A stretch of 64,000 nucleotides of DNA, taken from NCBI GenBank assembly GCA_900472785.1, contig UCJH01000028.1:169031-233030 (forward strand), in the 5' to 3' direction. The stretch is from Hyphomicrobiales bacterium. GTDB lineage: Bacteria; Pseudomonadota; Alphaproteobacteria; Rhizobiales; Rhizobiaceae. Shown piece by piece: positions 8,469-18,893 of this stretch. Under the pieces are notes generated by a model, which was not told where the DNA came from, did not search any database, and saw only the letters and a list, made by a program, of their open reading frames with translations. The position numbers were made by a program, and so were the translations under genes. Each line of letters opens with the position of its first letter. Within the stretch, counting starts at the first letter, position 1.

Positions 8469-8963
8469 TCAACCCTCAGCCTTCTGGTTGACGACAGACG
8501 TGGCGATGGCCGTGAGTGCCAGGTCGGTCGCCTGCTCCTCGTCGAGCGTCGTCTGGAGAAGACCGGCGGCGTCGTTCAGGCCAAGCTCCAGAGCCCATGT
8601 CCGCAGAGTGCCGTAGCGTGACATCTCGTAGTGTTCCACGGCTTGGGCAGCTGCCAGCAGCCCAGCGTCGAGTGCCGGCGAACCTTCGTACTCTTCCATG
8701 ATCTCGGCTCCCTCGTCGGTAATGCCGAGGATGGCGTCGCAGGTCTTTTGCTCGGGTTCTTCGCCGAAGATTTCGAATACCTGTTCAAGGCGTTCGACGT
8801 GGACCTTGGTTTCGGCGAGGTGTTTGGTGAAGGCGTCCTTGAGCTGAACGCTTTTTGCCGCTTCGTGCATCTTAGGCAGCGTTTCGACGATCTTGTTTTC
8901 GGCGAAATACACATCCTTGAGCGTGTCGAGGAAAAGTTCATCGAGTGTTTTGACTTCGGCCAT
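8469..8963 (-). CDS. DUF892 ferritin-like protein (YciE/YciF family)
   Basis: This 164-residue four-helix protein has acidic and histidine residues spaced as in diiron ferritin-like folds (EVKTLDELFLDTLKDVYFAE, HLAETKVHVERLEQVFEIFG, AVEHYEMSRYGTLRTWA, TLDEEQAT). The family is induced by osmotic and general stress; its reaction is unproven. The start at 8963 is preferred over 8993 because the longer version would run into the terminator stem of the upstream gene. It leads a two-gene unit with the YidB-like gene. Confidence 0.88.
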   Translation of the reverse strand: MAEVKTLDELFLDTLKDVYFAENKIVETLPKMHEAAKSVQLKDAFTKHLAETKVHVERLEQVFEIFGEEPEQKTCDAILGITDEGAEIMEEYEGSPALDAGLLAAAQAVEHYEMSRYGTLRTWALELGLNDAAGLLQTTLDEEQATDLALTAIATSVVNQKAEG

Positions 8964-8982
8964 GGGAAATTCCAATCCAGTG

Positions 8983-9010
8983 AAAAAAGCCACCGGACAA
9001 TTCCGGTGGC
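8983..9010 (-). terminator. Intrinsic terminator of the membrane protein gene
   Basis: On the minus strand an 8-bp perfect stem (GCCACCGG / CCGGTGGC) with a short loop is followed by six T. It lies just after the stop codon of the 9019-9930 gene. Confidence 0.75.
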
Positions 9011-9018
9011 CTGACGTG

Positions 9019-9930
9019 TCAAACAGTGCGGCGGGTCGCCGGTTCTGCTACGATGACGCCGCTGTGTTTCGTGCCCGTCACGCCGCCGAACCAAGATGCG
9101 ATCGCACCGAGAACGAGGGCGATGAAGCCGAGGATCGCGCCTGCTGATACCGCGGCGCTCGCGGCCTGGGCTGCATCAACAGCCTGCTGCTTGGCAGCCG
9201 CGACGTTCTCCCGGTATGTCTTTTCGTAGCCGTCGACCTCAGTACGGGCCTGATCGACAGGGATGTTTTTAGCCTTTGCGACCGCGTCGGCGGCGCGGAC
9301 GCGGGCATCTTCTGCCGTTGCTTCGTCACCTGTCACGGCAGCCTGAACAGCGGCGATCGCAGCGTTCTGAAGCGCTTGCGGATCGGTGCCAGTCGAGCTG
9401 CGAATCTGCTGTTCGATGCCAGCCATGGGGTTTGCCGAGTTGGCGACTGCCGGAGCAGCGGCCGTAACCGCAGTTGCCGCCGTCTTGCCCACGCCACCGA
9501 CGACGCTCGACAGGCCGTTGAAGGCCCCGCCAATCAGTGCGCCGACCGAGGTGGTCAGAAGGTAGAGAACGACAAGCGTTGTTACCGCCCAGGAGGTGAG
9601 GCCATGGTAGCCGCCGGTCGAATTGCTTGGGCGACCGGAAAGGCGACTTGCGACGTAACCACCAATATATGAAGAAACGAGGCCAGCGATGACGAACCAG
9701 ATGCCGCCGGCGATAGAGAACGTGCTGGCATCAGGATTGTCAGAGGTTGCCGGATCGAGGACGGCAGCGCCAATGCCGACACCGAGGAGGTTGAGCAGAA
9801 ACTGCACCGCCAGGGCGATGGAGACGCCCGCGAAGATCGAGCCCCAGGAGATTTTGTTGAGAGCCGCAGTGGCGGTTGTGTCGCCGTAGACGGTGTCGTG
9901 GTTGAGGTTGGTGGAGATCGGTACGGTCAT
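9019..9930 (-). CDS. Conserved membrane protein (PhnA-like annotation in rhizobia)
   Basis: This 303-residue integral membrane protein has an early hydrophobic pair (ISWGSIFAGVSIALAVQFLL and GIWFVIAGLVSSYIGGYVAS), a third near residue 115 (WAVTTLVVLYLLTTSVGALI), an alanine-rich, probably coiled central part (about residues 150-260), and a final helix (AGAILGFIALVLGAIASWFG). I cannot assign a transport or enzymatic role; the name PhnA-like used for homologues is not informative. An EcfG-type promoter lies 46 bases upstream and a strong terminator follows, so it is a single-gene stress unit. Confidence 0.85.
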   Translation of the reverse strand: MTVPISTNLNHDTVYGDTTATAALNKISWGSIFAGVSIALAVQFLLNLLGVGIGAAVLDPATSDNPDASTFSIAGGIWFVIAGLVSSYIGGYVASRLSGRPSNSTGGYHGLTSWAVTTLVVLYLLTTSVGALIGGAFNGLSSVVGGVGKTAATAVTAAAPAVANSANPMAGIEQQIRSSTGTDPQALQNAAIAAVQAAVTGDEATAEDARVRAADAVAKAKNIPVDQARTEVDGYEKTYRENVAAAKQQAVDAAQAASAAVSAGAILGFIALVLGAIASWFGGVTGTKHSGVIVAEPATRRTV

Positions 9931-9975
9931 GGTGCGGTCCCTGCATGTTGATCACGGATTCGTGAGTGGTGATGC

Positions 9976-10000
9976 AACTCTCCGGGGCCGCACAAGTTCC
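9976..10000 (-). promoter_or_regulatory. EcfG/RpoE2-type promoter for the membrane protein gene
   Basis: The minus strand reads GGAAC-N17-GTT, ending 46 bases before the start codon at 9930. Confidence 0.65.
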
Positions 10001-10030
10001 TTCAGCCGACGCGAAGGTTTACGATGTGGT

Positions 10031-10054
10031 TGAGGGCGGCTCTGGCCGCCCTCA
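10031..10054. terminator. Strong stem-loop downstream of the DUF2382 remnant
   Basis: A perfect 10-bp inverted repeat (TGAGGGCGGC / GCCGCCCTCA) with a TCTG loop begins ten bases after the DUF2382 stop codon on the minus strand. No long T run follows on that strand. Confidence 0.5.
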
Positions 10055-10063
10055 ATTTTGAAC

Positions 10064-10423
10064 TCAGTTTCGGCGACTACCGGCCGTACCATCGGTGCGG
10101 ACACCGCCATCCCGTTCGTCGTCGATTTCGACTTCGGTCTTTCGGACCGTGTCGGAAATCGTCTCTTCGCGCTGCTCCGCAGTCTTTCGGAGCGAGATTT
10201 CCTCAACGACGCGAGCATTCTTTGAAACCACCGCTTCCTCGCGATGTTCCCCGGCTTCGATGGTGCGACCGACGAAGGCATCCTCGGTGCCAGCGAGCGC
10301 CTGGTCCACGGTGCGACGGGTTACTTCAAGGTCCTCGTTGCGAAGTGATACACTCTCGGTAGCTAAAGGCAGTCTTGGAGAGCGTTGAGCAAGGGAGGCG
10401 GACGACACGTAGACAACTCCCAA
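10064..10423 (-). pseudogene. Truncated DUF2382 (YsnF/AvaK) stress protein gene
   Basis: The frame encodes most of a DUF2382 domain: SVSLRNEDLEVTRRTVDQAL, TIEAGEHREEAVVSKNARVV, TISDTVRKTEVEIDDE. The usual beginning of the domain (the LPVVEE..V.KR..ETG region) and any N-terminal PRC-barrel or glycine-zipper part are missing, and the residues before SVSL look like non-coding translation. No ribosome binding site fits the ATG at 10423. It is best read as a 5'-truncated gene; a short functional form is possible. DUF2382 proteins are stress-associated with unknown mechanism. Confidence 0.6.
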
Positions 10424-10665
10424 AAAGAAGAAGTATCGCCACGCGCAAACGTCGCAGCATCAGAATAGTCCCAGTCATAGAGAAAGACGCTCGTGGTGAC
10501 GAAGCAGGCGGGCCGTCCAGGACCTCAGTCGAAGACCCGCTAGTCGGACGCCGACCTGTAAGGCTAAAGTCCTGTATATCCATGGCAAAGGTCGGCTGGG
10601 CACCCTACCAAGGAACAAATCCACAAGCAGCCTATTCCTTCCCGAACCTGGATTAGGAGGCAACG

Positions 10666-10758
10666 ATGGATAACAGCTTGCAGGAAGCCCGCTGGCTTCT
10701 CATACCGCTCGTGGCGTTAATTCTTACAATGCTGGCAACCGCGGTAGTGGCGGGTTGA
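10666..10758 (+). CDS. 30-residue membrane peptide
   Basis: A 30-codon frame starts at an ATG with a full AGGAGG Shine-Dalgarno sequence five bases upstream. The peptide begins with a short polar stretch (MDNSLQEARW) and continues as one hydrophobic helix (LLIPLVALILTMLATAVVAG) to its end, so it should be a single-pass inner-membrane small protein. It stands alone, 196 bases before the HAMP-repeat kinase, on the same strand. No homologue is recognised. The strong ribosome binding site is the main reason to call it real. Confidence 0.6.
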   Translation: MDNSLQEARWLLIPLVALILTMLATAVVAG

Positions 10759-10954
10759 AACACGTATGGCGGTATAGGCTCCGCCTAACGGCGACATGGG
10801 CCAAGGGTTTGTGCACGAGCTTTCGCGCCGACCCGAGAGAAAGGTATTTTGCTCTTCACGGGCAGCCCCGGAGGGATGTTTGTCGACTGTGGTCCCCATA
10901 GCATTTCTCTGATCATGCCCTAGATTAAGGGACACTTCAGGGGGAGAGACAGTA

Positions 10955-13900
10955 GTGACCAGACAGGACATGGACAGTCGGGGCAGAGACGATGCATCGG
11001 GAGCCCTGTTGGACGTTCTTCAAGCGATGAAAAGGGGAGAATTTTCCGCGCGAATGCGGTCAGATTTGACTGGCGTCACAGGAAAAATCGCCGACACATT
11101 GAACGATATCATTGCCGCCAATCAGAAGATGGCTGAGCAGCTGGAAACCGTTGGCCAGGTCGTCGGTCGTGACGGCCGGACCAGTACGCGCGTGAGGCTC
11201 GGCCTATCCGACGGTGCCTGGGCGGACATGGAAGGCTCAATCAACACCCTGATTGACGATCTGCTATGGCCAACGACTGCGGTGACACGAACGATTACGG
11301 CGGTCGCCAAAGGCGACCTCCTCCAAACCGTACCGCTTGACGTCGATGGGAGGCCATTGAAGGGCGAGTTCCTGCGTTCAGCTCAGATCGTCAACACGAT
11401 GATCAAGCAGTTGAGCGTCTTTACCTCTGAAGTTACCCGCGTTGCCCGCGAGGTCGGCACGGACGGAAAGCTGGGCGGACAGGCGCAGGTCTCAGAGGTA
11501 ACAGGTGTCTGGAAAGACCTCACCGAGAGCGTCAATTCCATGGCTTCAAACTTGACCGCGCAGGTCCGCAACATTGCCGAAGTGACGATCGCTGTCGCCA
11601 ATGGCGACCTTTCCAAGAAAATCACAGTCGATGTCCGCGGCGAAATCCTTCAACTGAAGGAGGCCATCAACACGATGGTCGACCAGCTTCGTTCCTTTGC
11701 GTCGGAAGTTACGCGCGTCGCGCGCGAAGTCGGCACGGAGGGAAAGCTGGGGGGCCAGGCCTTGGTTCCCGGCGTCGCAGGCACCTGGAAAGACCTGACG
11801 GACTCGGTCAACGCGATGTGCGGCAATCTGACGGCTCAGGTTCGAAACATTGCCCAGGTCACGACGGCCGTAGCGCGCGGGGACCTTTCCCGCAAGATCA
11901 CCGTCAATGTCTCGGGCGAAATCCTGGAGCTGAAAGAGACCATCAATACGATGGTTGATCAGCTGAACGGCTTTGCCGGCGAGGTGACGCGTGTAGCGCG
12001 CGAAGTGGGCACCGAAGGACGGCTTGGAGGGCAGGCCCAGGTTCCTGGCGTCGCGGGCACTTGGAAGGATCTGACCGACAACGTCAATTCCATGGCTTCA
12101 AACCTGACGGCTCAGGTCCGCAACATCGCCGAGGTTTCGACCGCGATCGCCAGCGGAGATTTGTCGAAAAAGATCACGGTCACCGTTTCCGGCGAAATTC
12201 TGGAACTCAAGGAGACCATCAACACGATGGTCGACCAGCTCAATGCATTTGCATCGGAAGTGACGCGTGTGGCGCGTGAGGTGGGTACGGAGGGACGGCT
12301 CGGGGGACAAGCCAACGTGCGAGGCGTGGCCGGTACATGGAAGGATCTTACCGAGAACGTCAACTCGATGGCGGGCAACTTGACTGCCCAGGTTCGCAAC
12401 ATCGCCGACGTATCGACCGCAATTGCCAATGGCGACTTGTCCAAGAAAATCACGGTCGACGTGAAGGGCGAAATTCTTCAGCTCAAGGAAACCATCAATA
12501 CGACGGTCGATCAGCTGAATGCCTTTGCGTCGGAAGTGACGCGCGTCGCGCGTGAGGTGGGTACCGAAGGAAAGCTTGGCGGACAGGCTCAACTCAAGGG
12601 TGTCGCCGGGACATGGAAGGATCTGACGGACTCCGTGAATTCCATGGCTTCCAACCTGACGGGCCAGGTGCGCAATATCGCGGAGGTGGCGACCGCCGTC
12701 GCACAAGGGGACCTGTCGAAAAAAATCACCGTCACGGTTTCCGGCGAAATTCTGGAGCTGAAGGAAACCATCAATACGATGGTGGACCAGCTCAACGGTT
12801 TTGCCGGAGAAGTGACACGTGTCGCAAGAGAGGTTGGCACAGAGGGCCGTCTGGGCGGCCAGGCGAACGTCCTTGGCGTTGCCGGAACATGGAAGGATCT
12901 TACCGACTCGGTCAATTCCATGGCGGGCAACCTGACGGCGCAGGTCCGCAACATCGCCGAAGTGTCCACGGCCATCGCCAACGGCGACCTATCGCGTAAG
13001 ATTACCGTTGATGTGAAAGGCGAAATTCTTCAATTGAAGGAAACGCTGAACACCATGGTCGATCAGCTGAATCGTTTTGCTTCGGAGGTTACCCGTGTCG
13101 CGCGAGAAGTGGGTACGGAAGGGAAACTTGGCGGTCAGGCGCAGGTTCCGGGCGTGGCAGGAACATGGAAGGATTTGACCGAGAACGTCAACTCCATGGC
13201 ATCGAACCTGACCGGGCAGGTGCGCAACATCGCCGAAGTAACCACCGCCGTTGCCCGAGGCGACTTGTCGCGAAAAATCACCGTCGATGTGAAGGGCGAA
13301 ATTCTTGAGCTGAAGAACACCATCAACACGATGGTGGACCAGCTCAACGCGTTTGCCGGCGAAGTCACGCGTGTGGCGCGTGAGGTCGGCACCGAGGGTA
13401 AGCTTGGCGGTCAAGCGCAGGTTCCCGGCGTCGCCGGCACATGGAAAGATCTCACCGACTCTGTCAATTCCATGGCCGGCAATCTGACGGCACAGGTTCG
13501 CAACATCGCCGAAGTCGCGACCGCAATTGCCAATGGTGACCTGTCGCGGAAAATCACCGTTGATGTTCGCGGCGAAATCCTGCTTCTGAAGGATACCCTC
13601 AACACCATGGTCGATCAACTTCGCTCGTTTGCAGGTGAAGTGACACGCGTAGCGCGCGAGGTCGGCACCGACGGACGACTTGGCGGGCAGGCGGTCGTGC
13701 CGGGCGTCGCTGGAACGTGGAAGGACCTGACCGACAACGTCAATCTGCTCGCCGCCAACCTGACCACGCAGGTCCGCAACATCGCCGAAGTGACGACAGC
13801 TGTGGCGCGGGGCGACCTCAGCCGCAAGATTACCGTCGACGTGAAGGGCGAAATTCTTGAACTCAAGAACACTATCAACACCATGGTCGACCAACTGAAC

Positions 13901-16900
13901 GCCTTTGCCGGCGAAGTAACGCGTGTCGCCCGTGAAGTCGGCACCGAAGGCAAGCTTGGCGGACAGGCGCAGGTGCCGGGCGTCGCCGGCACGTGGAAGG
14001 ACCTGACGGACACCGTTAACGTTATGGCCGCCAACCTCACGGAGCAGGTTCGCGGTATCGTCAAGGTGGTGACCGCCGTGGCAAACGGCGACCTGGAACA
14101 GAATCTCACCGTCGCCTCGAAGGGCGAGGTCGCAGCGCTAGCCGAAACCATCAACAACATGACCAACACGCTTGCCACCTTCGCCGACCAGGTGACGACG
14201 GTTGCCCGCGAGGTCGGCGTCGAAGGGCGCTTGGGCGGACAGGCGAACGTGCCGGGTACGGCCGGAACATGGAAGGACCTGACCGGCAACGTCAATTTGC
14301 TGGCCGCTAACCTCACCACACAGGTCCGCGCAATCGCCGAGGTGGCCACCGCCGTCACCAAAGGCGACCTGACGCGGTCAATTCAGGTCGAGGCCCGCGG
14401 CGAAGTCGCCGAGTTGAAAGACAATATCAACACGATGATCGGCAATCTGCGCCTGACGACGGACCAGAATACAGAGCAGGACTGGCTGAAGACTAACCTG
14501 GCGCGCTTTACCAACATGCTTCAGGGCCAGCGCGACCTCACCGTCGTCGGACGAATGCTACTGTCAGAGCTGGCGCCGCTGGTCGGTGCGCATCAAGGCG
14601 TGATCTACCAGGTCGAGGCCGAGGAGAGCCAAAATGCGCTGACCCTGCTATCGGCTTACGCCCGGGGCATGGACGCGTCGCATCCGTCACGGCTGGAGTT
14701 CGGCCAAGGCCTCGTCGGACAATGCGCCATTGATGCCCGCCGCATCCTCATCACCAACCTTCCCGACAACGTCGTGCCCATCAATTCCGCCGTGTTCTCC
14801 GCCCAGCCGAAGAGCGCCATCGTTCTGCCTGTCCATTTCGAAGGGCAGGTGAAGGCGGTGATCGAGCTTTCGTCGGCGGGAGAGTTCACCGAACTGCAGC
14901 TGTCCTTCCTGGACCAGCTGACGACCTCCATCGGCATCGTGCTGAATTCAATCGAAGCGACGATGCAGACCGAAGGCCTGCTGAAGCAATCCCAGCAGCT
15001 GGCGACCGAACTGCAGACGCAGCAGAAGGAACTGCAGCAAACCAACGAGCAGCTCGAACAGAAGGCGCAACAGCTGGAGGAGCGCAATGTCGAGGTCGAG
15101 GCTAAGAACCAGGAAATCGAGCAGGCCCGCCATGCACTCGAAGAAAAGGCGACAGAGCTGGCGCTGACATCGAAATACAAGTCCGAATTCCTCGCCAACA
15201 TGTCGCATGAGCTGCGCACGCCGCTCAACTCGATCCTGATCCTCGGCCAGCAACTGGGCGAAAATCCCGACGGCAATCTTTCCGGCAAGCAGGTGGAATT
15301 CGCAAAGACGATCCACGGCGCCGGTACTGATCTCCTCAACCTCATCAGCGACATTCTCGACCTATCGAAAATCGAGTCCGGAACCGTGTCGGTCGACGCG
15401 GAGGAGATCTTCATCACCAATTTGCTCGAAGTGATGTCGCGACCGTTCCGCCACGAGGCCGAAAACCGCAACCTGTCTTTCTCGGTCGAAGTCGGCCCGG
15501 ACGTTACGCGCAGCATCATCACCGATTCCAAACGGTTGCAGCAAATCCTCAAGAACCTGTTGTCCAACGCCTTCAAGTTCACAGCGCAAGGCGGTGTCAC
15601 GCTGAGGGTCGATACCGTCGCCCAGGGCTGGTCCACCGATCATCCGGCGCTCAAACACGCCCCGTCGGTCATCGCCTTTGAGGTCTCCGATTCAGGGATC
15701 GGTATTCCGCCGGAAAAACAAAGGCTCATTTTCGAGGCCTTTCAACAGGCCGACGCGTCGACAAGCCGGCAATATGGCGGGACGGGGCTCGGTCTTGCGA
15801 TCAGCAGGGAGCTGGCCAATTTGCTCGGTGGCGAAATCCAGCTGCGCAGCACCCCGGGCGTCGGCAGCACCTTCGTGCTCTATCTACCCCTGACCTATAT
15901 CGGCGCGGCTTCCGCACTTCAAAAGCCTGCGCCTCATCCGAGCAACGTCGTGCAACTGGGCGAAGCCGCTGCGGCCCGCCGAGCGGATAAACCCGTGGAG
16001 CTGGTGGACGACGATCGTCACGTCATCACGCAGACTGACGCGGTCCTGCTAATCGTCGAGGACGACGCCCATTACGCCCGGGTGCTTGTCGATCTCGCCC
16101 GCGACAGTGGTTTCAAGGTCCTGGTCGCCATGCGTGGCAGCGAAGCGCTTAATCTTGCCCGGGAATACAAGCCGGCGGCCATCTCGCTCGACATCTTCCT
16201 GCCCGACATGCTGGGTTGGACCGTTCTCAGTCAGCTGAAGCAAAGCGCGGAAACGCGGCATATTCCCGTGCAGATCATCAGCCTAGACGAAGACCGCCAG
16301 CATGGCTTGACGCGCGGGGCGTTCGCCTTCATGAGCAAGCCGACCACGATCGAAAGTCTCAGCAAGGCGTTTTCGCGCCTGAAGACATATTCCGAGCCGC
16401 GTCGCAAACGCCTTCTTCTCGTCGAGGACAACGAGGCGGAACGGCTGAGCGTCACCGCGCTGCTTGGCCATGACGATATCGACATCACCAGCGTTGGCTC
16501 GGGCGCCGCGGCATTGCTGGCGCTGAAGCAGGACCCCGCCGACTGCGTCGTCCTTGATTTATCGCTGCCCGATATGTCCGGCTTCGAGGTTCTCGAGAAG
16601 ATTCGCGACAATGAAGACATCGCCGAAGTGCCGGTAGTAGTGTTCACCGGCCGCGAACTGTCGCCGGATGAGGATGCGCAGTTGCACACGATGGCGCGCA
16701 GCGTCGTCGTCAAGGGCGTGGAATCGCCCGAGCGGCTTTTGGACGAGACGGCATTGTTCTTGCACCGGGTCGTGGCGGACATGCCGACGGCCAAGCAGGC
16801 GATGCTGGAAGAACTACACAGCTCGGATGAGGACCTCGTCGGGGAAACGGTGCTGCTCGTCGACGACGATGCCCGCAACATCTTTGCGCTGAGCAGCGTG

Positions 16901-17209
16901 CTCGAACGGCGCGGAATGCGGGTGCTGACTGCGACAACCGGCAGCGAGGCGATCGAGGTCATCGAAAGGGAGCCAGCACTTGCCATCGTGCTGATGGACA
17001 TCATGATGCCGGGCATGGACGGATATGAGACTATGCAGGTGGTTCGCTCCGATCCAAAATTCCGCCGCCTACCTATTCTTGCTCTCACCGCAAAAGCGAT
17101 GAAGGGAGACCGTGAAAAGTGCCTGGAAGCAGGGGCATCGGACTATCTTGCAAAGCCGGTCAACACAGAGCAGCTGCTTTCTGCGTTGCGTATGTGGTTG
17201 CATCGGTGA
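10955..17209 (+). CDS. Giant HAMP-repeat hybrid histidine kinase (Nik1/Os-1-like)
   Basis: This 2084-residue protein starts at GTG after GGGGGAGAGA. A divergent N-terminal HAMP region (about 20-150) leads into eleven tandem 92-residue units (about 155-1165), each with [29 protein letters not shown] and GDLS.KI..V..GEI. Next come a GAF domain (about 1190-1330), a coiled coil (about 1330-1400), HisKA with SHELRTP (His near 1418), HATPase_c (N box near 1532, DSGIGIP near 1579) and three receivers (about 1696-1810, 1817-1930, 1966-2080), each with its Asp ([24 protein letters not shown]). No membrane segment is visible, so it is cytoplasmic. The architecture is that of fungal group III osmosensing kinases. 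A second hybrid kinase follows after 10 bp. Confidence 0.95.
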   Translation: MTRQDMDSRGRDDASGALLDVLQAMKRGEFSARMRSDLTGVTGKIADTLNDIIAANQKMAEQLETVGQVVGRDGRTSTRVRLGLSDGAWADMEGSINTLIDDLLWPTTAVTRTITAVAKGDLLQTVPLDVDGRPLKGEFLRSAQIVNTMIKQLSVFTSEVTRVAREVGTDGKLGGQAQVSEVTGVWKDLTESVNSMASNLTAQVRNIAEVTIAVANGDLSKKITVDVRGEILQLKEAINTMVDQLRSFASEVTRVAREVGTEGKLGGQALVPGVAGTWKDLTDSVNAMCGNLTAQVRNIAQVTTAVARGDLSRKITVNVSGEILELKETINTMVDQLNGFAGEVTRVAREVGTEGRLGGQAQVPGVAGTWKDLTDNVNSMASNLTAQVRNIAEVSTAIASGDLSKKITVTVSGEILELKETINTMVDQLNAFASEVTRVAREVGTEGRLGGQANVRGVAGTWKDLTENVNSMAGNLTAQVRNIADVSTAIANGDLSKKITVDVKGEILQLKETINTTVDQLNAFASEVTRVAREVGTEGKLGGQAQLKGVAGTWKDLTDSVNSMASNLTGQVRNIAEVATAVAQGDLSKKITVTVSGEILELKETINTMVDQLNGFAGEVTRVAREVGTEGRLGGQANVLGVAGTWKDLTDSVNSMAGNLTAQVRNIAEVSTAIANGDLSRKITVDVKGEILQLKETLNTMVDQLNRFASEVTRVAREVGTEGKLGGQAQVPGVAGTWKDLTENVNSMASNLTGQVRNIAEVTTAVARGDLSRKITVDVKGEILELKNTINTMVDQLNAFAGEVTRVAREVGTEGKLGGQAQVPGVAGTWKDLTDSVNSMAGNLTAQVRNIAEVATAIANGDLSRKITVDVRGEILLLKDTLNTMVDQLRSFAGEVTRVAREVGTDGRLGGQAVVPGVAGTWKDLTDNVNLLAANLTTQVRNIAEVTTAVARGDLSRKITVDVKGEILELKNTINTMVDQLNAFAGEVTRVAREVGTEGKLGGQAQVPGVAGTWKDLTDTVNVMAANLTEQVRGIVKVVTAVANGDLEQNLTVASKGEVAALAETINNMTNTLATFADQVTTVAREVGVEGRLGGQANVPGTAGTWKDLTGNVNLLAANLTTQVRAIAEVATAVTKGDLTRSIQVEARGEVAELKDNINTMIGNLRLTTDQNTEQDWLKTNLARFTNMLQGQRDLTVVGRMLLSELAPLVGAHQGVIYQVEAEESQNALTLLSAYARGMDASHPSRLEFGQGLVGQCAIDARRILITNLPDNVVPINSAVFSAQPKSAIVLPVHFEGQVKAVIELSSAGEFTELQLSFLDQLTTSIGIVLNSIEATMQTEGLLKQSQQLATELQTQQKELQQTNEQLEQKAQQLEERNVEVEAKNQEIEQARHALEEKATELALTSKYKSEFLANMSHELRTPLNSILILGQQLGENPDGNLSGKQVEFAKTIHGAGTDLLNLISDILDLSKIESGTVSVDAEEIFITNLLEVMSRPFRHEAENRNLSFSVEVGPDVTRSIITDSKRLQQILKNLLSNAFKFTAQGGVTLRVDTVAQGWSTDHPALKHAPSVIAFEVSDSGIGIPPEKQRLIFEAFQQADASTSRQYGGTGLGLAISRELANLLGGEIQLRSTPGVGSTFVLYLPLTYIGAASALQKPAPHPSNVVQLGEAAAARRADKPVELVDDDRHVITQTDAVLLIVEDDAHYARVLVDLARDSGFKVLVAMRGSEALNLAREYKPAAISLDIFLPDMLGWTVLSQLKQSAETRHIPVQIISLDEDRQHGLTRGAFAFMSKPTTIESLSKAFSRLKTYSEPRRKRLLLVEDNEAERLSVTALLGHDDIDITSVGSGAAALLALKQDPADCVVLDLSLPDMSGFEVLEKIRDNEDIAEVPVVVFTGRELSPDEDAQLHTMARSVVVKGVESPERLLDETALFLHRVVADMPTAKQAMLEELHSSDEDLVGETVLLVDDDARNIFALSSVLERRGMRVLTATTGSEAIEVIEREPALAIVLMDIMMPGMDGYETMQVVRSDPKFRRLPILALTAKAMKGDREKCLEAGASDYLAKPVNTEQLLSALRMWLHR
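11424..14460 (+). repeat. Eleven in-frame 276-bp repeats encoding HAMP units
   Basis: Starting with the first [11 protein letters not shown] codons near 11424, the same 92-codon module recurs eleven times, the last beginning near 14190. Units 1-10 are very close to each other; the last two units diverge ([40 protein letters not shown]). Long antisense open frames across this stretch are by-products of the repeat. Confidence 0.9.
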
Positions 17210-17219
17210 GGAAATGGCG

Positions 17220-18893
17220 ATGAATTCTATTAACATTCTTCTCGTTGATGACCAGCCCGCGAAACTGCTTAGCTATGAGGTTGTCCTCCAGGAACTTGGC
17301 GAAACCCTCATAAAGGCTCAGTCAGGCAGAGAGGCACTCGAGCAACTGCTGCGCCACGAGATCGCTGTCATTTTGGTCGATGTATGCATGCCGGAGCAAG
17401 ACGGGTTCGAGCTCGTCAGCATGATCCGGGAGCATCCACGTTATCAGAACACGGCGATTATCTTCGTCTCGGCAGTGATGATGGCGGAACCCGACAGGTT
17501 GCGAGGCTATGCCGCCGGCGCCGTCGATTACGTTTCGGTACCGATCGTTCCTGAAGTCCTACGTGCTAAGGTGAGGGTGTTTGCAGACCTTTATCGCAAG
17601 ACCAGGGAACTCGAACTTTTAAATGCGGATCTTGAGAACCGAGTCCGCGGCCGCACCGCCGAGCTGGAGGCGTCGTCAAACCAGCTGCGGCAACTCAATG
17701 AGGAACTTGAACATCGGATTGACCAGCGGACGCGCGAGCGTGAAGCAGCGCTCGCGCAGTTGTTCGAAGCGCAGAAGCTCGACACTATAGGTCAGTTGAC
17801 CGGAGGCGTCGCCCATGACTTCAACAATCTGCTCATGGCAGTTCTAGGCAGTTTGAATCTCCTGAAAAAGCGACTTCCTGAGGATGAAAAGAGCGAGCGC
17901 TTGGTTGCTAACGCCATTCAGGCGGCCGAGCGCGGCGCTGCGTTGACCCAAAGATTGCTGGCATTCGCACGTCGCCAGGAATTAAAACCTCAGGCTATAA
18001 AGTTTCCTGATCTCTTCCAAAACATTGAGGATCTCCTCAGCAAAGCTCTTGGCCCTGGAATTGAAACCAGGAAGCGTATTTCGCCAGCCCTTCCGCTGTT
18101 GTTGGTGGATAGCAATCAGCTCGAGCTGGCTCTTCTCAACTTGTTCGTGAATGCCCGAGATGCAATGCCCGGTGGCGGCACAATCGTGGTCTCTGCTGAG
18201 GAGAACAAAGTTTCCCAACCCAGCACACTCGCAGCTGGCCGGTACGTTCGAATATCGGTGTCAGACAATGGTGTTGGTATGGACGAAGCCACGGCAGCAC
18301 GTGCAGCTGAGCCGTTTTTCACCACGAAAGGGCCTGGAAAGGGTACCGGTCTTGGCTTGTCAATGGTCCACGGTCTCGCGGCACAATCCGGTGGTATTTT
18401 GAACCTGTCGAGCACGCAAGGCGAGGGGACAACGGTATCGCTGTGGTTGCCAGTAGCGGAAAATATTCCGGCCGTGGAATCGCTAGTGGAAAACACGCCT
18501 GAGGAGGCTCTAATATCCTCGTATGCGCTAAGGATACTGGTGGTAGACGACGATTTGCTTGTGAGCATGGGAACGGCGGCTATGCTGGAAGACCTTGGCC
18601 ATATAGCCATCGAGGCATCCTCGGCGGCAAGCGCACTCGAAATTCTCGCCTCGGATCAGAAATTTGATCTAATTGTAACCGACCACGCCATGCCCGGGAT
18701 GACAGGCGCGGAGCTCGCCCGTTTAATTTTCTCTTCGTATCCGGGGCTGCCGGTCATCCTCGCTTCCGGATATGCTGAGCTGCCGGATGATCATGGAATT
18801 GCCCAGCTTTTACGAATGACAAAGCCGTTTACACAGGAACAACTTGAGACGACGGTGGGTCGCGCAGTGGCTGATCGAGCAACGGCCGCGTGA
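17220..18893 (+). CDS. Hybrid histidine kinase, REC-HisKA-HATPase-REC
   Basis: This 557-residue soluble kinase has a receiver (about 1-120: ILLVDDQPAK, phosphoacceptor in VILVDVCMPEQDG), a coiled-coil linker rich in ELE..N/ERE, an NtrB-type dimerisation motif GQLTGGVAHDFNNLLMAVLG with the phosphorylated His, an ATPase domain (NARDAMPGGG, DNGVGMDEATA, GTGLGLSMVHG) and a C-terminal receiver (RILVVDDD, IVTDHAMPGMTG). The ATG at 17220 fits the GAGG in the intergenic bases better than the one at 17214. It begins 10 bp after the giant HAMP kinase and is almost certainly in its operon, probably as a phosphorelay partner. Confidence 0.92.
   Translation: MNSINILLVDDQPAKLLSYEVVLQELGETLIKAQSGREALEQLLRHEIAVILVDVCMPEQDGFELVSMIREHPRYQNTAIIFVSAVMMAEPDRLRGYAAGAVDYVSVPIVPEVLRAKVRVFADLYRKTRELELLNADLENRVRGRTAELEASSNQLRQLNEELEHRIDQRTREREAALAQLFEAQKLDTIGQLTGGVAHDFNNLLMAVLGSLNLLKKRLPEDEKSERLVANAIQAAERGAALTQRLLAFARRQELKPQAIKFPDLFQNIEDLLSKALGPGIETRKRISPALPLLLVDSNQLELALLNLFVNARDAMPGGGTIVVSAEENKVSQPSTLAAGRYVRISVSDNGVGMDEATAARAAEPFFTTKGPGKGTGLGLSMVHGLAAQSGGILNLSSTQGEGTTVSLWLPVAENIPAVESLVENTPEEALISSYALRILVVDDDLLVSMGTAAMLEDLGHIAIEASSAASALEILASDQKFDLIVTDHAMPGMTGAELARLIFSSYPGLPVILASGYAELPDDHGIAQLLRMTKPFTQEQLETTVGRAVADRATAA

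Noticed and set aside
10612-10637. GGAAC upstream of the 30-residue peptide as an EcfG promoter
   Set aside because: At the expected spacing the -10 reads TATT, not (C)GTT.
12098-14361. Long minus-strand frames of 200-300 codons across the HAMP array
   Set aside because: They are antisense by-products of the 276-bp repeat; their translations repeat with the same period and have no ribosome sites.
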